A stretch of DNA of 64,000 nt from Phenylobacterium haematophilum. GTDB lineage: Bacteria; Pseudomonadota; Alphaproteobacteria; Caulobacterales; Caulobacteraceae. This document shows, in pieces, positions 25,918-35,692 of this stretch (its first letter is position 1; the number at the start of each line of letters is the position of its first letter). The stretch is taken from assembly GCF_014196295.1 (NCBI RefSeq), contig NZ_JACIDK010000001.1, positions 724,785 to 788,784 of the forward strand, in the 5' to 3' direction. The notes beneath the pieces were generated by a model. It saw only the letters and a list, made by a program, of their open reading frames with translations, was not told where the DNA came from and searched no databases. The position numbers and the translations under genes were made by a program.

Positions 25918-28900
25918 CTAAGCCGCCAGCTTGGCCAGCTCGCTGAGGATGCCCTCGGCCGCCGCCAGGCGCTGCTCCGGCGTCTCCCACTCGCCCTTCA
26001 CCACCACCTTGTGATCGGGGCGGATCTTCCAGGCGACTTGGTTCTTCTGGACGAAGCCGACCAGTCCCATCGGATTCTTGAACTCGTCGCCACGGAAGGT
26101 GACGACCGCGCCCTTCGGTCCGACGTCGATCTTTGCGACATTGGCCTCGCGGCACATGCCCTTGATCGCCACGACCTTGAGCAATTGGCCGGCTTCCGGC
26201 GGAAGCGGGCCGAAGCGGTCGATCATCTCGGCGGCCAGCGCCTCGCGGTCGCCCGCCTTCTCGGCGTCGGACAGACGACGGTAAAGCGACAGGCGCACGT
26301 TGAGGTCCGGCACGTATTCATCGGGAATCAGCACCGCCGCGCCGGTGTTGATCTGCGGCGACCAACCGCGGTCGGCGGCTTCGCCCGTGCCGGCCAGTTC
26401 CTTCAGCTCGTTGACCGCGTCTTCCAGCATCTGCTGGTACAGCTCGACGCCGATCTCGCGGATATGCCCTGATTGCTCCTCGCCCAGCAGATTGCCGCCC
26501 CCGCGCTGGTCCAGGTCATGGCTCGCCAGCTGGAAGCCGGCGCCGAGGCTGTCGAGCGACTGCAGAACCTTCAGGCGGCGTTCGGCCGAAAGCGTCACCT
26601 GCTTCTCGGCAGGCGTGGTGAGGTACGCATAAGCGCGGGCCTTGGCCCGGCCGACGCGGCCACGCAGTTGGTACATCTGGGCCAGACCGAACATGTCGGC
26701 GCGGTGCAGGATCATGGTGTTGGCGGTCGGGATGTCGAGTCCGCTCTCGACGATCGTCGTCGACAGCAGCACGTCGTATTGCCCCTCGTAGAAGGCGCTC
26801 ATCACCTCCTCGAGCTGGGTCGGCGCCATCTGGCCGTGGCCGACGACGAACTTCACCTCTGGCACCTGTTCGCGCAGGAACTTCTGCAACTCGGGCAGGT
26901 CGCTGATGCGGGGGGCGACGTAGTACGCCTGGCCGCCGCGATACTTCTCGCGCAGCAGCGCCTCGCGGATGACGACCGGATCGAAGGGCGTGATGTAGGT
27001 TCGCACCGCCAGGCGATCGACCGGCGGGGTGGCGATGATCGACATTTCGCGAATGCCCGAAAGCGACATCTGCAACGTGCGTGGGATCGGCGTCGCGGTC
27101 AGGGTCAGCATATGCACGTCGGCCCGAAGCTCCTTGAGCTTCTCCTTGTGCTTGACCCCGAAATGCTGCTCCTCGTCCACGATCACCAGGCCGAGGTTAT
27201 TGAAGCTGACCTGCTTGCTCAGCACGGCATGGGTGCCGACGATGATCTCGACCTCGCCGTTGGCCAGGGCCGCGCGAGTTTCGCTGGCTTCCTTGGCCGG
27301 CACCAGCCGCGACAGCCGACGCACCTTAACCGGCCAGCCCTGGAAACGCTCGGAGAAGGTCTTGTAGTGCTGTCGCGCCAGCAGCGTGGTTGGCGCGACC
27401 ACGGCGACCTGCTGGCCGCTCATCGCCACCACGAACGCCGCCCGCAGCGCGACCTCGGTCTTGCCGAATCCGACGTCGCCGCAGATCAGCCGGTCCATCG
27501 GCTTTCCGGCGCCCAGGTCCTCCAGCACATCGCCGATGGCGTTGAGCTGGTCCTCGGTCTCTTCGTACGGGAAGCGAGCGCAGAACTCGTCGAACACTCC
27601 GTGCGGCGGCGTGATCGCGTCGGTGTCCTTTGTCGCCCGCTCGGCCGCGATGCGGATAAGGCCTATGGCCATCTCCCGCAGACGTTCCTTGGCCTTGGCC
27701 TTGCGGGCCTGCCAGGCCGCGCCGCCCAGACGGTCGAGCTGGACGTTCTCGCCGTCCGAACCATATCGAGTCAGTAGGTCGATGTTCTCGACCGGCAGGT
27801 AGAGCTTGGCCTCGCCGCCGTACTGTAACTCCAGGCAGTCGTGCGGGGCGCCCGCGACGTCGAGGGTCTTCAGCCCCTCGTAGCGGCCGATGCCGTGATC
27901 GATATGGACGACGAGGTCGCCTGGCGTCAGCGACGAGGCCTCGGCCAGGAAGTTCGACGCCCGCCGCCGACGGCGCGGACGCGCCAGTCGGTCGCCGAGA
28001 ATGTCGGTTTCGGAGATAACCGCGAGTTTTTCGGTCTCGAAGCCCGACTCCAGCGGCAGCACTACGCGCTGGAATATCTTGGGGTCGGCCGACCTTGCGG
28101 CGTCCCAGTAGGGCGCCAGCGAGATGTTCTTCAGGCCGTGATCGGCGAGCATCGCGCCCAGACGGTCTGACGAGCCGTCCGACCACGAGGCGAACAGCAC
28201 CCGCTTGCCCTCCCCGACCAGTCGCTTCGCGTGGTCGGCGGTGGCCTCGAACAGGTTCACTGAATCCTGCTGACGCTCGGCCGTGAAGGCCCGCCCCTGG
28301 CGCGCACCCATGTCGATGACGGTTTCGCCCTCGACCTCCTGGAAAGCGGAAAACCGCCGGGTCGGGCGAACCGCAAGCCGCTCGCGGTATTCTTCGGCGT
28401 CCATGTAGAGCCGCGTCGGCTCCAGCGGCCGATAATGAACCTTTCGGTCGGCCTGGGCGCGGGCGTCGTAGGCGTCCTCGATCATCGAGAGACGCTCGTC
28501 GCGGGCCCCGTCGGACAGGTGGTCCAGGGCGATCAGCGTGTCGGCCGGCAGATAGTCGAGCAGCGTCGCCATCTCCGGGTAGAAGAGCGGCAGCCAATGC
28601 TCCATGCCCGCCCGGCGGCCGCCTTCGCTGACCGTGTCGTAAAGCGGGTCGCCGCCCGGCGCCCCGAAGGCCTCGACGTAACCGCGACGGAATCGCGAGA
28701 CCCCCTCCTTGTCGAGCAGCACCTCGCTGACTGGCAGCAGCGTGACGTCCTTGAGTTGACGAGTCGAGCGCTGGGTTTCCGGGTCAAAGGCCCGGATCGA
28801 TTCCAGGGTGTCGCCGAACAGGTCCAAGCGCACCGGCTCGTCGGCGCTCGGTGGATAGACGTCGATCACCCCGCCTCGGATGGCGAACTCGCCGCGTTCC

Positions 28901-29406
28901 GACACGGTCGAGGCGCGCTGGTAGCCGTTGATCGCGAAGTATCGCTCGAGGTCGGCGATTTCGACGACGTTGCCGACCGTCGCTGAATAGGCGCCGCCCT
29001 CGACGGCCGACTTCGGCGGAGTCCGCTGGATCAGCGCCGGCACGGTCGTGACCAGCAGCGCCGGCTTCTTGGCGTCGAAGCCCTTGGCCAGCCGGGCCAG
29101 GGCGGTCATCCGCTCGGCGGCGACGCCGGCCGAGGGACCGATACGGTCGTAAGGCAGACAGTCCCACGAGGGGAATCTGACGACCTCGACGTTGGAGGCG
29201 AAGAACGAAAAGGCGTCGACGAACGCCGAAAGCCGCGAGGCGTCGCGGGCCACGAACATCGACAGGCCGCCGCGAGCCTTGACGATGTCCGCCATGACTA
29301 GGGCGTCGAAGCCCTCGGGCGCGCCGACCAGATCGAGCCGACCTGGGTCCTGAGCAATACGCCGGGTCTCCGCCGCCGTCGGCGCCCGGAAGCCGTCAGC
29401 CGCCAC
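25918..29406 (-). CDS. mfd: Transcription-repair coupling factor Mfd
   Basis: The 1162-residue protein has normal Mfd length and order: N-terminal UvrB-like region, RNA-polymerase interaction domain (VVHIDHGIGRYEGL at about 490), RecG-like translocase (Walker A CGDVGFGKTEVALRAAF, DEEQHFGV, TATPIPRTLQMS, QLRGRVGRAKARAYAYL) and C-terminal TRCF domain. It removes RNA polymerase stalled at lesions and recruits UvrA. The start is GTG. Its 5' end overlaps the end of sdhE by 11 bp, so the two are co-transcribed. Confidence 0.97.
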   Translation of the reverse strand: MAADGFRAPTAAETRRIAQDPGRLDLVGAPEGFDALVMADIVKARGGLSMFVARDASRLSAFVDAFSFFASNVEVVRFPSWDCLPYDRIGPSAGVAAERMTALARLAKGFDAKKPALLVTTVPALIQRTPPKSAVEGGAYSATVGNVVEIADLERYFAINGYQRASTVSERGEFAIRGGVIDVYPPSADEPVRLDLFGDTLESIRAFDPETQRSTRQLKDVTLLPVSEVLLDKEGVSRFRRGYVEAFGAPGGDPLYDTVSEGGRRAGMEHWLPLFYPEMATLLDYLPADTLIALDHLSDGARDERLSMIEDAYDARAQADRKVHYRPLEPTRLYMDAEEYRERLAVRPTRRFSAFQEVEGETVIDMGARQGRAFTAERQQDSVNLFEATADHAKRLVGEGKRVLFASWSDGSSDRLGAMLADHGLKNISLAPYWDAARSADPKIFQRVVLPLESGFETEKLAVISETDILGDRLARPRRRRRASNFLAEASSLTPGDLVVHIDHGIGRYEGLKTLDVAGAPHDCLELQYGGEAKLYLPVENIDLLTRYGSDGENVQLDRLGGAAWQARKAKAKERLREMAIGLIRIAAERATKDTDAITPPHGVFDEFCARFPYEETEDQLNAIGDVLEDLGAGKPMDRLICGDVGFGKTEVALRAAFVVAMSGQQVAVVAPTTLLARQHYKTFSERFQGWPVKVRRLSRLVPAKEASETRAALANGEVEIIVGTHAVLSKQVSFNNLGLVIVDEEQHFGVKHKEKLKELRADVHMLTLTATPIPRTLQMSLSGIREMSIIATPPVDRLAVRTYITPFDPVVIREALLREKYRGGQAYYVAPRISDLPELQKFLREQVPEVKFVVGHGQMAPTQLEEVMSAFYEGQYDVLLSTTIVESGLDIPTANTMILHRADMFGLAQMYQLRGRVGRAKARAYAYLTTPAEKQVTLSAERRLKVLQSLDSLGAGFQLASHDLDQRGGGNLLGEEQSGHIREIGVELYQQMLEDAVNELKELAGTGEAADRGWSPQINTGAAVLIPDEYVPDLNVRLSLYRRLSDAEKAGDREALAAEMIDRFGPLPPEAGQLLKVVAIKGMCREANVAKIDVGPKGAVVTFRGDEFKNPMGLVGFVQKNQVAWKIRPDHKVVVKGEWETPEQRLAAAEGILSELAKLAA

Positions 29407-29686
29407 GGGGCCCTCCCCTGGCCTCGAAGGCTTCGAAGCGGAACGTCTTGATCATGCCCATGATTTCGCCGTCGAACTCAGCCGGGGTCGGGGTGCGCTC
29501 GACGATCCACTCGTAGAGATCCTGGTCCGGCTGCTCCATCAGCGCCTCGAAGGCGTCGAGCTGCTCCGGAGTGAGGGTGTGGGCGTAGGTGTCCGCGAAC
29601 GGCCCCAGGATGAGGTCCGCTTCCCGGAAGCCCCGGTGCCAGGCCCGGAACTTCAAACGCTTCAGTCGTGTGTCATCGATGCTCAT
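29396..29686 (-). CDS. sdhE: SdhE, succinate dehydrogenase FAD assembly factor
   Basis: The 96-residue protein is all-alpha and carries the RGxxE flavinylation motif in RAWHRGFREADLILG, followed by LTPEQLDAFEALMEQPDQDLYEW, a family signature. It promotes covalent FAD attachment to SdhA. The ATG at 29686 (MSIDDTRLKRL) is preferred to one 11 codons upstream because family homology begins there. It overlaps mfd by 11 bp, an arrangement common in alphaproteobacteria. Confidence 0.92.
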   Translation of the reverse strand: MSIDDTRLKRLKFRAWHRGFREADLILGPFADTYAHTLTPEQLDAFEALMEQPDQDLYEWIVERTPTPAEFDGEIMGMIKTFRFEAFEARGGPRGG

Positions 29687-29749
29687 GGGAGAGCGGCCGA
29701 TATAGGCCGCTACGCCCACCCGCGCCAGAGCGCGTTCGCCGAAAAGGCG

Positions 29750-30349
29750 TCAGCCCCAGTCGCCGCCCCGCCAGGTGAACGCCACGTCCTTGAACGGCGT
29801 GTCGCCGACCTGCAGCGCTCCGGTGGCGACGGTCAGGCCGTCCTTGCCCTTTACGCCCTTGGTCTTCTTCAGCGCCACGGGGTCCAGCTTCACGTCCAGC
29901 CGCACATCGCCGAGCTTCGGATGCTTGCCGACCAGCCGGATGCGCTCGTCCGTGACGGCGTAGGCGTCCGGCAGCACCTTGAGCTTCACCGAATAGACCA
30001 CGTTGCCGAGCGCGTTCTTGCGGGCCGGGCTCGTGATGTCGACGAACTCCAGCATCACCGGGGCGTAGGTCTTGGTCCTCTGGCCGGTCTCCCAGTCGTT
30101 GAAGCCCATCTGGCCGGCGACGTGCAGGTTGTCGAGCCGGTAGTCGCCGACCTTCACCTCGTTGACGGGCAGGTAGTAGCCGAACTGCTCGTCGCCCCTG
30201 GGCCGCCGCATGCCGGTGAAGCTCGGATCGACCGGCACCGCCGGCTCGGCCACAGGGGCCTTGGCCTGATCGACTGCCGCATCTTCCGCCGCCGGACTGC
30301 AAGCGGCGAGCAACGCGACGCCGATGGTCGCCAGAAGCGCATTGCGCAT
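29750..30349 (-). CDS. Predicted lipoprotein of unknown function
   Basis: The 199-residue protein has a lipoprotein signal (MRNALLATIGVALLAAC, lipobox LLAAC) and an Ala/Pro-rich linker. A beta-rich domain follows with GYYLPVNEVKVGDYRLDNLHV and repeated charged strands, ending FTWRGGDWG. I do not recognise the family. It lies between sdhE (same strand, 63 bp) and the divergent recG, and is probably anchored in the envelope. Confidence 0.75.
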   Translation of the reverse strand: MRNALLATIGVALLAACSPAAEDAAVDQAKAPVAEPAVPVDPSFTGMRRPRGDEQFGYYLPVNEVKVGDYRLDNLHVAGQMGFNDWETGQRTKTYAPVMLEFVDITSPARKNALGNVVYSVKLKVLPDAYAVTDERIRLVGKHPKLGDVRLDVKLDPVALKKTKGVKGKDGLTVATGALQVGDTPFKDVAFTWRGGDWG

Positions 30350-30423
30350 ATGAATCCCCCCTGGGTTTTGGAAAGTTCATCATGGGCGCCGCAGGCTGTC
30401 CATGGTCGCGCTATGTTCCGCCT

Positions 30424-32499
30424 ATGCGGCCCGAGATTCTTTTTCCGCTCTATGCGCCGATCACGACCCTGAAGGGCGTCGGCGCGCGCGTGGCGCCCCT
30501 GTTGGAGAAGCTGGCGGGGCCTATCGTGCGCGACGTGGCGTTCCTGCGCCCGCACTCGGTGATCCGCCGCGAGCGGGCCACCGTGGCCAGCGCCGTCGAA
30601 GGCGCGGTGCAGATCTTCGAGGTCCAGATCGACGCCTACAAGCGCCCGCGCAGCCCCCAGCAGCCCTGGCGGGTCGAGACCTACGACGGCACGGGCGTGC
30701 TCAGCCTGGTGTTCTTCGGCAGCTTCGGCGGCCAGCTCGAGGCCAAGCACCCGCTCGGCTCCAAGCGCCTGGTCAGCGGCAAGGTCGAGCGCTTCGGGCT
30801 TGGCCTGCAGATCGCCCACCCCGACTACATCGTCGCCCCCGACCGCGCCGAGGACATCCCGGCCTTCGAGGCGGTCTATCCGGCCACCGCCGGGCTGCCG
30901 GCCCGCACCGTCCGCAAGTTCGCGCTCGAAGCCCTCGGCCGCGCGCCTGAGCTGCCGGAATGGCAGGACCCCGCCTGGCTGGCCCGCGAGCGGTTCCCCA
31001 GCTGGCGCGAGGCGCTGGCGCTCATGCACGCGCCCCAATCCGAGCTCGACCTCGCGCCGCAGACGGCCCACGCGCGGCGCCTGGCCTATGACGAGCTGCT
31101 GGCCCATCAGCTGGCCATGGCCCAGCGCAAGACCGAGCGCCGCGCCGAACCGGCCGCCCGCATCGCCGCCTCGGAGCTGGCCGCCAAGGTCCGCGATGAC
31201 CTGCCCTACCAGTTAACAGGCGCCCAGAACCGGGCGCTGGCCGACATCCGCCGCGACCTTGAGGCCGGCGAGCGCATGAGCCGCCTGGTCCAGGGCGACG
31301 TCGGCTCCGGCAAGACCGTCGTCGCCATGCTGGCCATGGCCGACGTCGCCGCCGGCGGCGGCCAGAGCGCGCTGATGGCCCCGACCGAAATCCTCGCCCG
31401 CCAGCATTTCGAGACCCTCTCGGGCCCGCTCGCCGAGCACGGGATCACCGCGATCCTGCTGACCGGCCGCGACAAGGGCGCGGCGCGGGCCGAAAAGCTG
31501 CGGGCCCTGGCCTCGGGGGCGGCCCAGGTCGCGGTCGGCACCCACGCCCTCTTCCAGGACGACGTCGGCTTCCAGCGCCTCCAGCTGGCCGTCATCGACG
31601 AACAGCACCGCTTCGGCGTCGCCGAACGCCAGCGGCTGCAGTCCAAGGGCCAGGCCGTCCACCTGATCGCCATGTCGGCGACACCGATTCCGCGCACCCT
31701 CGAGCTGACCGTCTACGGCGACCTCGACGTCTCGCGGATCGACGAGAAGCCGCCGGGCCGCACGCCGGTCGCCACCCGCGCGGTGCCGACCAGCCGCCTG
31801 GACGAGATCGAGGCCCGCCTGCGCGACGCCATCGCCAACGGCGCCCAGGCGTTCTGGATCTGCCCGCTGGTCTCGGAATCCGAGCTGATCGACCTCAAGG
31901 CCGCCGAAAAGCGCGCCGCCGAGCTTCGGGCGAAGATCGGCCCCGGCGTCGGTCTGGTCCACGGCAAGATGACCGGCCCGGAGAAGGACGCGGTCATGGC
32001 CGACTTCGCCGACGGCAGGATCAGCCTGCTGGTCGCCACGACCGTCGTCGAGGTCGGGGTCAATGTCCCCAACGCCACCATCATGGTCATCGAGCAGGCG
32101 GAGCGCTTCGGCCTGGCCCAGCTGCACCAGCTGCGCGGCCGCGTCGGCCGCGGCTCGCGCGAGAGCGCTTGCGTGCTGCTCTACGATCCGCCGCTGTCGG
32201 AGACGGCGCAAAAGCGCCTCGACATCCTGCGCCGAACCGACGACGGCTTCCTGATCGCCGAGCGCGACCTGGAGCTGCGTGGGGGCGGCGACGCGCTCGG
32301 CCTGCGCCAGTCAGGCTTTCCCGCCTACGTCTTCGTCGATCCCGTCGCGCACAAGGACCTCATCGCGACCGCGGGCGACGACGCGCGGCTGATCATCGAG
32401 CGCGACCCGGAGCTGACTTCGCCACGCGGCCAGGCGCTGCGCGTCCTGCAGGAACTGTTCGACTGGCGGCCAGGCTCGCCGCTGAAGGACGCGGGCTAG
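30424..32499 (+). CDS. recG: ATP-dependent DNA helicase RecG
   Basis: The 691-residue protein has the N-terminal wedge/OB domain (TLKGVGARVAPLLEKL, about 10-160) and SF2 helicase motifs: VQGDVGSGKTVVAMLAM (I), VIDEQHRFGV (II), MSATPIPRTLELTVYG (III) and QLRGRVGRGSRESACVLLY (VI). It reverses stalled forks and branch-migrates Holliday junctions. The ATG at 30424 (MRPEILFPLYAP) is chosen by homology; a Met 14 codons upstream is in frame. It converges on an oxidoreductase gene 9 bp past its stop. Confidence 0.97.
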   Translation: MRPEILFPLYAPITTLKGVGARVAPLLEKLAGPIVRDVAFLRPHSVIRRERATVASAVEGAVQIFEVQIDAYKRPRSPQQPWRVETYDGTGVLSLVFFGSFGGQLEAKHPLGSKRLVSGKVERFGLGLQIAHPDYIVAPDRAEDIPAFEAVYPATAGLPARTVRKFALEALGRAPELPEWQDPAWLARERFPSWREALALMHAPQSELDLAPQTAHARRLAYDELLAHQLAMAQRKTERRAEPAARIAASELAAKVRDDLPYQLTGAQNRALADIRRDLEAGERMSRLVQGDVGSGKTVVAMLAMADVAAGGGQSALMAPTEILARQHFETLSGPLAEHGITAILLTGRDKGAARAEKLRALASGAAQVAVGTHALFQDDVGFQRLQLAVIDEQHRFGVAERQRLQSKGQAVHLIAMSATPIPRTLELTVYGDLDVSRIDEKPPGRTPVATRAVPTSRLDEIEARLRDAIANGAQAFWICPLVSESELIDLKAAEKRAAELRAKIGPGVGLVHGKMTGPEKDAVMADFADGRISLLVATTVVEVGVNVPNATIMVIEQAERFGLAQLHQLRGRVGRGSRESACVLLYDPPLSETAQKRLDILRRTDDGFLIAERDLELRGGGDALGLRQSGFPAYVFVDPVAHKDLIATAGDDARLIIERDPELTSPRGQALRVLQELFDWRPGSPLKDAG

Positions 32500-32508
32500 G
32501 GACGCCAG

Positions 32509-33501
32509 CTAGACCTTGACCATCCGCTTGCCGCGGTTCTCCCCGGCCAACAGCCCGACCAGGGCCGCGGGCGTGTTCTCCAACCCCTCGATCACGTCCT
32601 CCTGGACCTTCAGCGCGCCGCTGGCGACCCAGGCCTGCAGCTCGGCCAGCGCGATGTCGCGGCGGTCATAGAAATCCGAGACGATGAAGCCGCGGACGTT
32701 CAGCCGCTTGGTGACGATCAGCCCCGGCACCCCGCGCGGTCCATTCGACGGCGCTGCGCCGTCGTACTGCGAGACCGCCCCGCAGCAGGCGATGCGGCCG
32801 AAGTTGTTCATGTTGAACAGCGCCGCCTCGAAGATGTCCCCGCCGACATTGTCGAAATAGATGTCGATCCCGTCGGGGCACGCGGCCCGCAGCGCCCGGC
32901 GCACGTCGCCGGCCTTGTAGTCGACCGCCTCGTCGAACCCGAGCTCGTCGGTCAGCCAGGCGCACTTCTCGGCCCCGCCAGCGATCCCAACGACCCGGCA
33001 GCCCTTGATCTTGGCGATCTGTCCGACGATCGAGCCGACCGACCCGGCCGCCGCCGAGACCACGACCGTTTCGCCCGCCTGCGGCCGGCCGCACTCCATC
33101 AGCCCGAAATAGGCGGTCAGCCCCGCCACCCCGTAGACGCTGATAAGATGGGTGAGCGGCTTCAGGTCGGGCAGCGGCGACAGCCCCTCGGCCGAGACCG
33201 CCGCGTACTCCTGCCAGCCGGTGTCGGCGAACACCAGGTCGCCGGCCTTGAGGCCCGCCGCCTTGCTCTCCACGACCTCGGCGACAGATCCGCCCGCCAT
33301 CACGTCGCCGGCCTGCAGGGCCGATCGGTAGGTCGCGCCCTGCATCCAGGCGCGGTTCGCTGCATCCAGCGAGATGTAGCGGGTGCGCACCAGCACCCCG
33401 CCGTCGCCCGGCGTCGGCGCGGGCGTCGTCTGCAGTCGGAAGTGCTGCGGCGTCAGCTTGCCCTGCGGGATCTGCTCAAGAACGATCTGACGGTTGTCCA
33501 T
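32509..33501 (-). CDS. NADP-dependent medium-chain reductase (CurA/leukotriene B4 dehydrogenase type)
   Basis: The 330-residue protein begins NRQIVLEQIPQGKL and has RTRYISLDAANRAWM, ETVVVSAAAGSVGSIVGQIAKIKG (the AAxGxxG nucleotide motif) and IDIYFDNVGGDIFEAALFNM. These are features of zinc-independent MDR alkenal/one oxidoreductases. It probably reduces alpha,beta-unsaturated carbonyls with NADPH. Followed on the same strand by no clear operon partner; convergent with recG. Confidence 0.9.
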   Translation of the reverse strand: MDNRQIVLEQIPQGKLTPQHFRLQTTPAPTPGDGGVLVRTRYISLDAANRAWMQGATYRSALQAGDVMAGGSVAEVVESKAAGLKAGDLVFADTGWQEYAAVSAEGLSPLPDLKPLTHLISVYGVAGLTAYFGLMECGRPQAGETVVVSAAAGSVGSIVGQIAKIKGCRVVGIAGGAEKCAWLTDELGFDEAVDYKAGDVRRALRAACPDGIDIYFDNVGGDIFEAALFNMNNFGRIACCGAVSQYDGAAPSNGPRGVPGLIVTKRLNVRGFIVSDFYDRRDIALAELQAWVASGALKVQEDVIEGLENTPAALVGLLAGENRGKRMVKV

Positions 33502-33556
33502 CGCGCGTCTCCTGTCCTGCGGTGACGCCGACGATGACCCCCGAAGCCCGCCAGGG

Positions 33557-34681
33557 TCAATCGACCGGCGTGCCCCTGCGTTCTGTCAGCGTCGCCACCC
33601 GAGCGCCGGCGTCGGCCTCAAGGTCGGCGAAGAACACGTTGTAGCCCGGAGCCCGCCGTCGGTCGGTCCAGGACCCCGATGGCTTCAGCGACGGCGACTT
33701 CGGCCGCGTCACCCGCAGGATGCCCTTGTCGCACCTGGCCCCGACTTGCCGGGTCAGGAAGGCCGGCCGGGCGCCCCACTCCAGGCCGGTGGCGTTGGTG
33801 GCTCCGAGGTTCAGCCGCGCCGGAGCCTCGGCGTCGACCACGGCCCCGAACAGCGGATTGAAGCAGATCGGCGTGCGGCCGCCGAGATTGACCAGTTGCC
33901 CGGCGTCGTTCCACACCAACGAGCGGTCCAGCAGCGCCTGGGCCCGCTCCGGCTCGCCCTCATAGACCGAGGCCCAGGCCGCCAGGCATCCGGTCTGCTT
34001 GGGCGCGATGCACGGCGGCAGCGGCGGCTTGTCGGACGGCACGATGGTCTGCATCAGGTAGGCGGCCGCGATCCGCGAACGCAGCGCCGGATGGGGCGCG
34101 ACCTCCTCGGCGATCAGCCGCGCGGCCAGGGTGCCGCCCTGCTCCACCCCGACGACAACGAAGGGCCGATCGCGGTTGTAGTGAGCGATGTAGTAGCGGA
34201 ACGCCTCCGCCACGTCGCCATAGGCGAAGCGGCGCGCCTCCTTGGCGTCGTCGCGCAGCGTCATCAGCGTGTAGAGACTGGCCTGGCGATAGCGCGGGGC
34301 GAAGATCCGGCCGACCCGAACGAACGGCCCAGCGTAGTTCGGGGCCATGACCTCGCGGAACAGGCGGTCGGCCCGTGCGTCGTCGATCGGCGCGTTCCAG
34401 TGGCGACCGCCGTCGAAAGTCGTCGGCGAGATGAAGAAGACGTCGGCCGGCGGTTCCTCGTCCGTCGGGGCATCCGGCGCGTTCGGCATCAGCGCCCAGG
34501 CCGAACGCTGCGCATAGTCCGGCGCCGGCGGCGGATCGTAGATCTGGAACGGCTCCTTGGGATCGAGCTGGGTTCGCAGGATGTCGTCGCGCCAGACATA
34601 GACGGCCGCCGACAGCACCAGCGCCACCACCACGATCGCGGCGGTCGCGAGACGCCGAAAACCCTTGGGACGATCGGCCAT
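33557..34681 (-). CDS. DUF3089 alpha/beta-hydrolase-like protein with Glu at the nucleophile elbow
   Basis: The 374-residue protein has an N-terminal membrane anchor (about 11-29), then the DUF3089 start PADVFFISPTTFDGGRHWN. GRIFAPRYRQASLY and AFRYYIAHYNRDRPFVVVG precede the elbow, which normally reads GHSQG. Here it is G178-V-E180-Q-G182, so the expected catalytic Ser is Glu; the codon is unambiguously GAG. It may be inactive or use different chemistry. It lies 12 bp after hldD in the LPS core operon, suggesting an envelope role. Confidence 0.85.
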   Translation of the reverse strand: MADRPKGFRRLATAAIVVVALVLSAAVYVWRDDILRTQLDPKEPFQIYDPPPAPDYAQRSAWALMPNAPDAPTDEEPPADVFFISPTTFDGGRHWNAPIDDARADRLFREVMAPNYAGPFVRVGRIFAPRYRQASLYTLMTLRDDAKEARRFAYGDVAEAFRYYIAHYNRDRPFVVVGVEQGGTLAARLIAEEVAPHPALRSRIAAAYLMQTIVPSDKPPLPPCIAPKQTGCLAAWASVYEGEPERAQALLDRSLVWNDAGQLVNLGGRTPICFNPLFGAVVDAEAPARLNLGATNATGLEWGARPAFLTRQVGARCDKGILRVTRPKSPSLKPSGSWTDRRRAPGYNVFFADLEADAGARVATLTERRGTPVD

Positions 34682-34693
34682 CCGCCCCTGCGC

Positions 34694-35692
34694 CTAGCGG
34701 TATGGGTCGGGCTGGGACAGGTAGCGCTTTACGTAGTCGCTCACCCCGTCCTCCAGCGTGGTCATGGGCTGGTTGTACCCCGCCTCCTGCAGGCGTTCCA
34801 TGTTGGCCTGGGTGAAGTACTGGTACTTGTCGCGGATCGCCGGCGGCATCGGCGTGTACTCGATCTCCGGCTCGCGGCCCGCGGCAGTGAACACCGCACG
34901 CGCCAGGTCCTCGAAGGTCCGGGCGGTCCCTGAGCCCAGATTGTAGATCCCGTTGACCTGCTCGTTCTTGGCCAGCCAGCCGATCACGTCGGCGACGTCG
35001 CGGACATAGACGAAGTCGCGGGTCTGGCCGCCGTCCGGAATGCCTTCGCGATAGGACTTGAACAGCTGCACCGAATGGCCGTCCCGGACCTTCGGCCAGA
35101 TCTGCGAGGCCACCGACTTCATCGAGTGCTTGTGCTCTTCGTTCGGCCCGTAGACGTTAAAGAACTTGAGGCCTACCCATTGCGGAGGCGCGTAGTCGCG
35201 CGCGGCCTGCCGCGCGGCGAACAGGTCGAACAGCGCCTTGGACCAGCCGTAGGTGTTGAGCGGACGCAAGCCCGCCAGCCACTCCAGATCGTCGCGATCC
35301 CGGAAATCGGTCGAGTCGCCGTAAGTCGCGGCCGACGAAGCGTAGATGAACCGGCGCTGGTGATCGGCGCACCAGCGGAACAGGTCGCGCGACAGCGTGA
35401 AATTCGAATGGATGATCTTGTCGGCGTCCGGCTCGGTCGTCGACGACACCGCGCCCATGTGGACGACCAGCTCGACGTCGCGCCAGCGTTTCTCCAGCCA
35501 ATCGAACATCGCTTCCGGCGCGACGAAATCGCCGATTGGATGCTTGGCGATGTTGCGCCATTTGCCCAGTTCGGCTTCGCGCAGCCGATCACAGACTACG
35601 ACGTCGAGCGACGGGTCCTCAGCCAGCTTGGCGACGATGTTCGAGCCGATGAAGCCGGCGCCGCCGGTGACGAAGATGATGCGACGGGTCAT
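34694..35692 (-). CDS. hldD: ADP-L-glycero-D-manno-heptose 6-epimerase
   Basis: The 332-residue extended SDR starts RRIIFVTGGAGFIGSNIVAKL with the NADP-binding GxxGxxG and has the catalytic Tyr-x-x-x-Lys in NTYGWSKALFDLF. KFFNVYGPNEEHK and the later RDFVYVRDVADV are HldD-family features. It converts ADP-D-glycero- to ADP-L-glycero-manno-heptose for the LPS inner core. The start overlaps the hldE stop by 4 bp in the operon kdsA-hldE-hldD. Confidence 0.95.
   Translation of the reverse strand: MTRRIIFVTGGAGFIGSNIVAKLAEDPSLDVVVCDRLREAELGKWRNIAKHPIGDFVAPEAMFDWLEKRWRDVELVVHMGAVSSTTEPDADKIIHSNFTLSRDLFRWCADHQRRFIYASSAATYGDSTDFRDRDDLEWLAGLRPLNTYGWSKALFDLFAARQAARDYAPPQWVGLKFFNVYGPNEEHKHSMKSVASQIWPKVRDGHSVQLFKSYREGIPDGGQTRDFVYVRDVADVIGWLAKNEQVNGIYNLGSGTARTFEDLARAVFTAAGREPEIEYTPMPPAIRDKYQYFTQANMERLQEAGYNQPMTTLEDGVSDYVKRYLSQPDPYR

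Noticed and set aside
30370..30400. LexA-like GTTT...GTTC upstream of recG
   Set aside because: The first half-site is imperfect and the spacer is 6, not 7.
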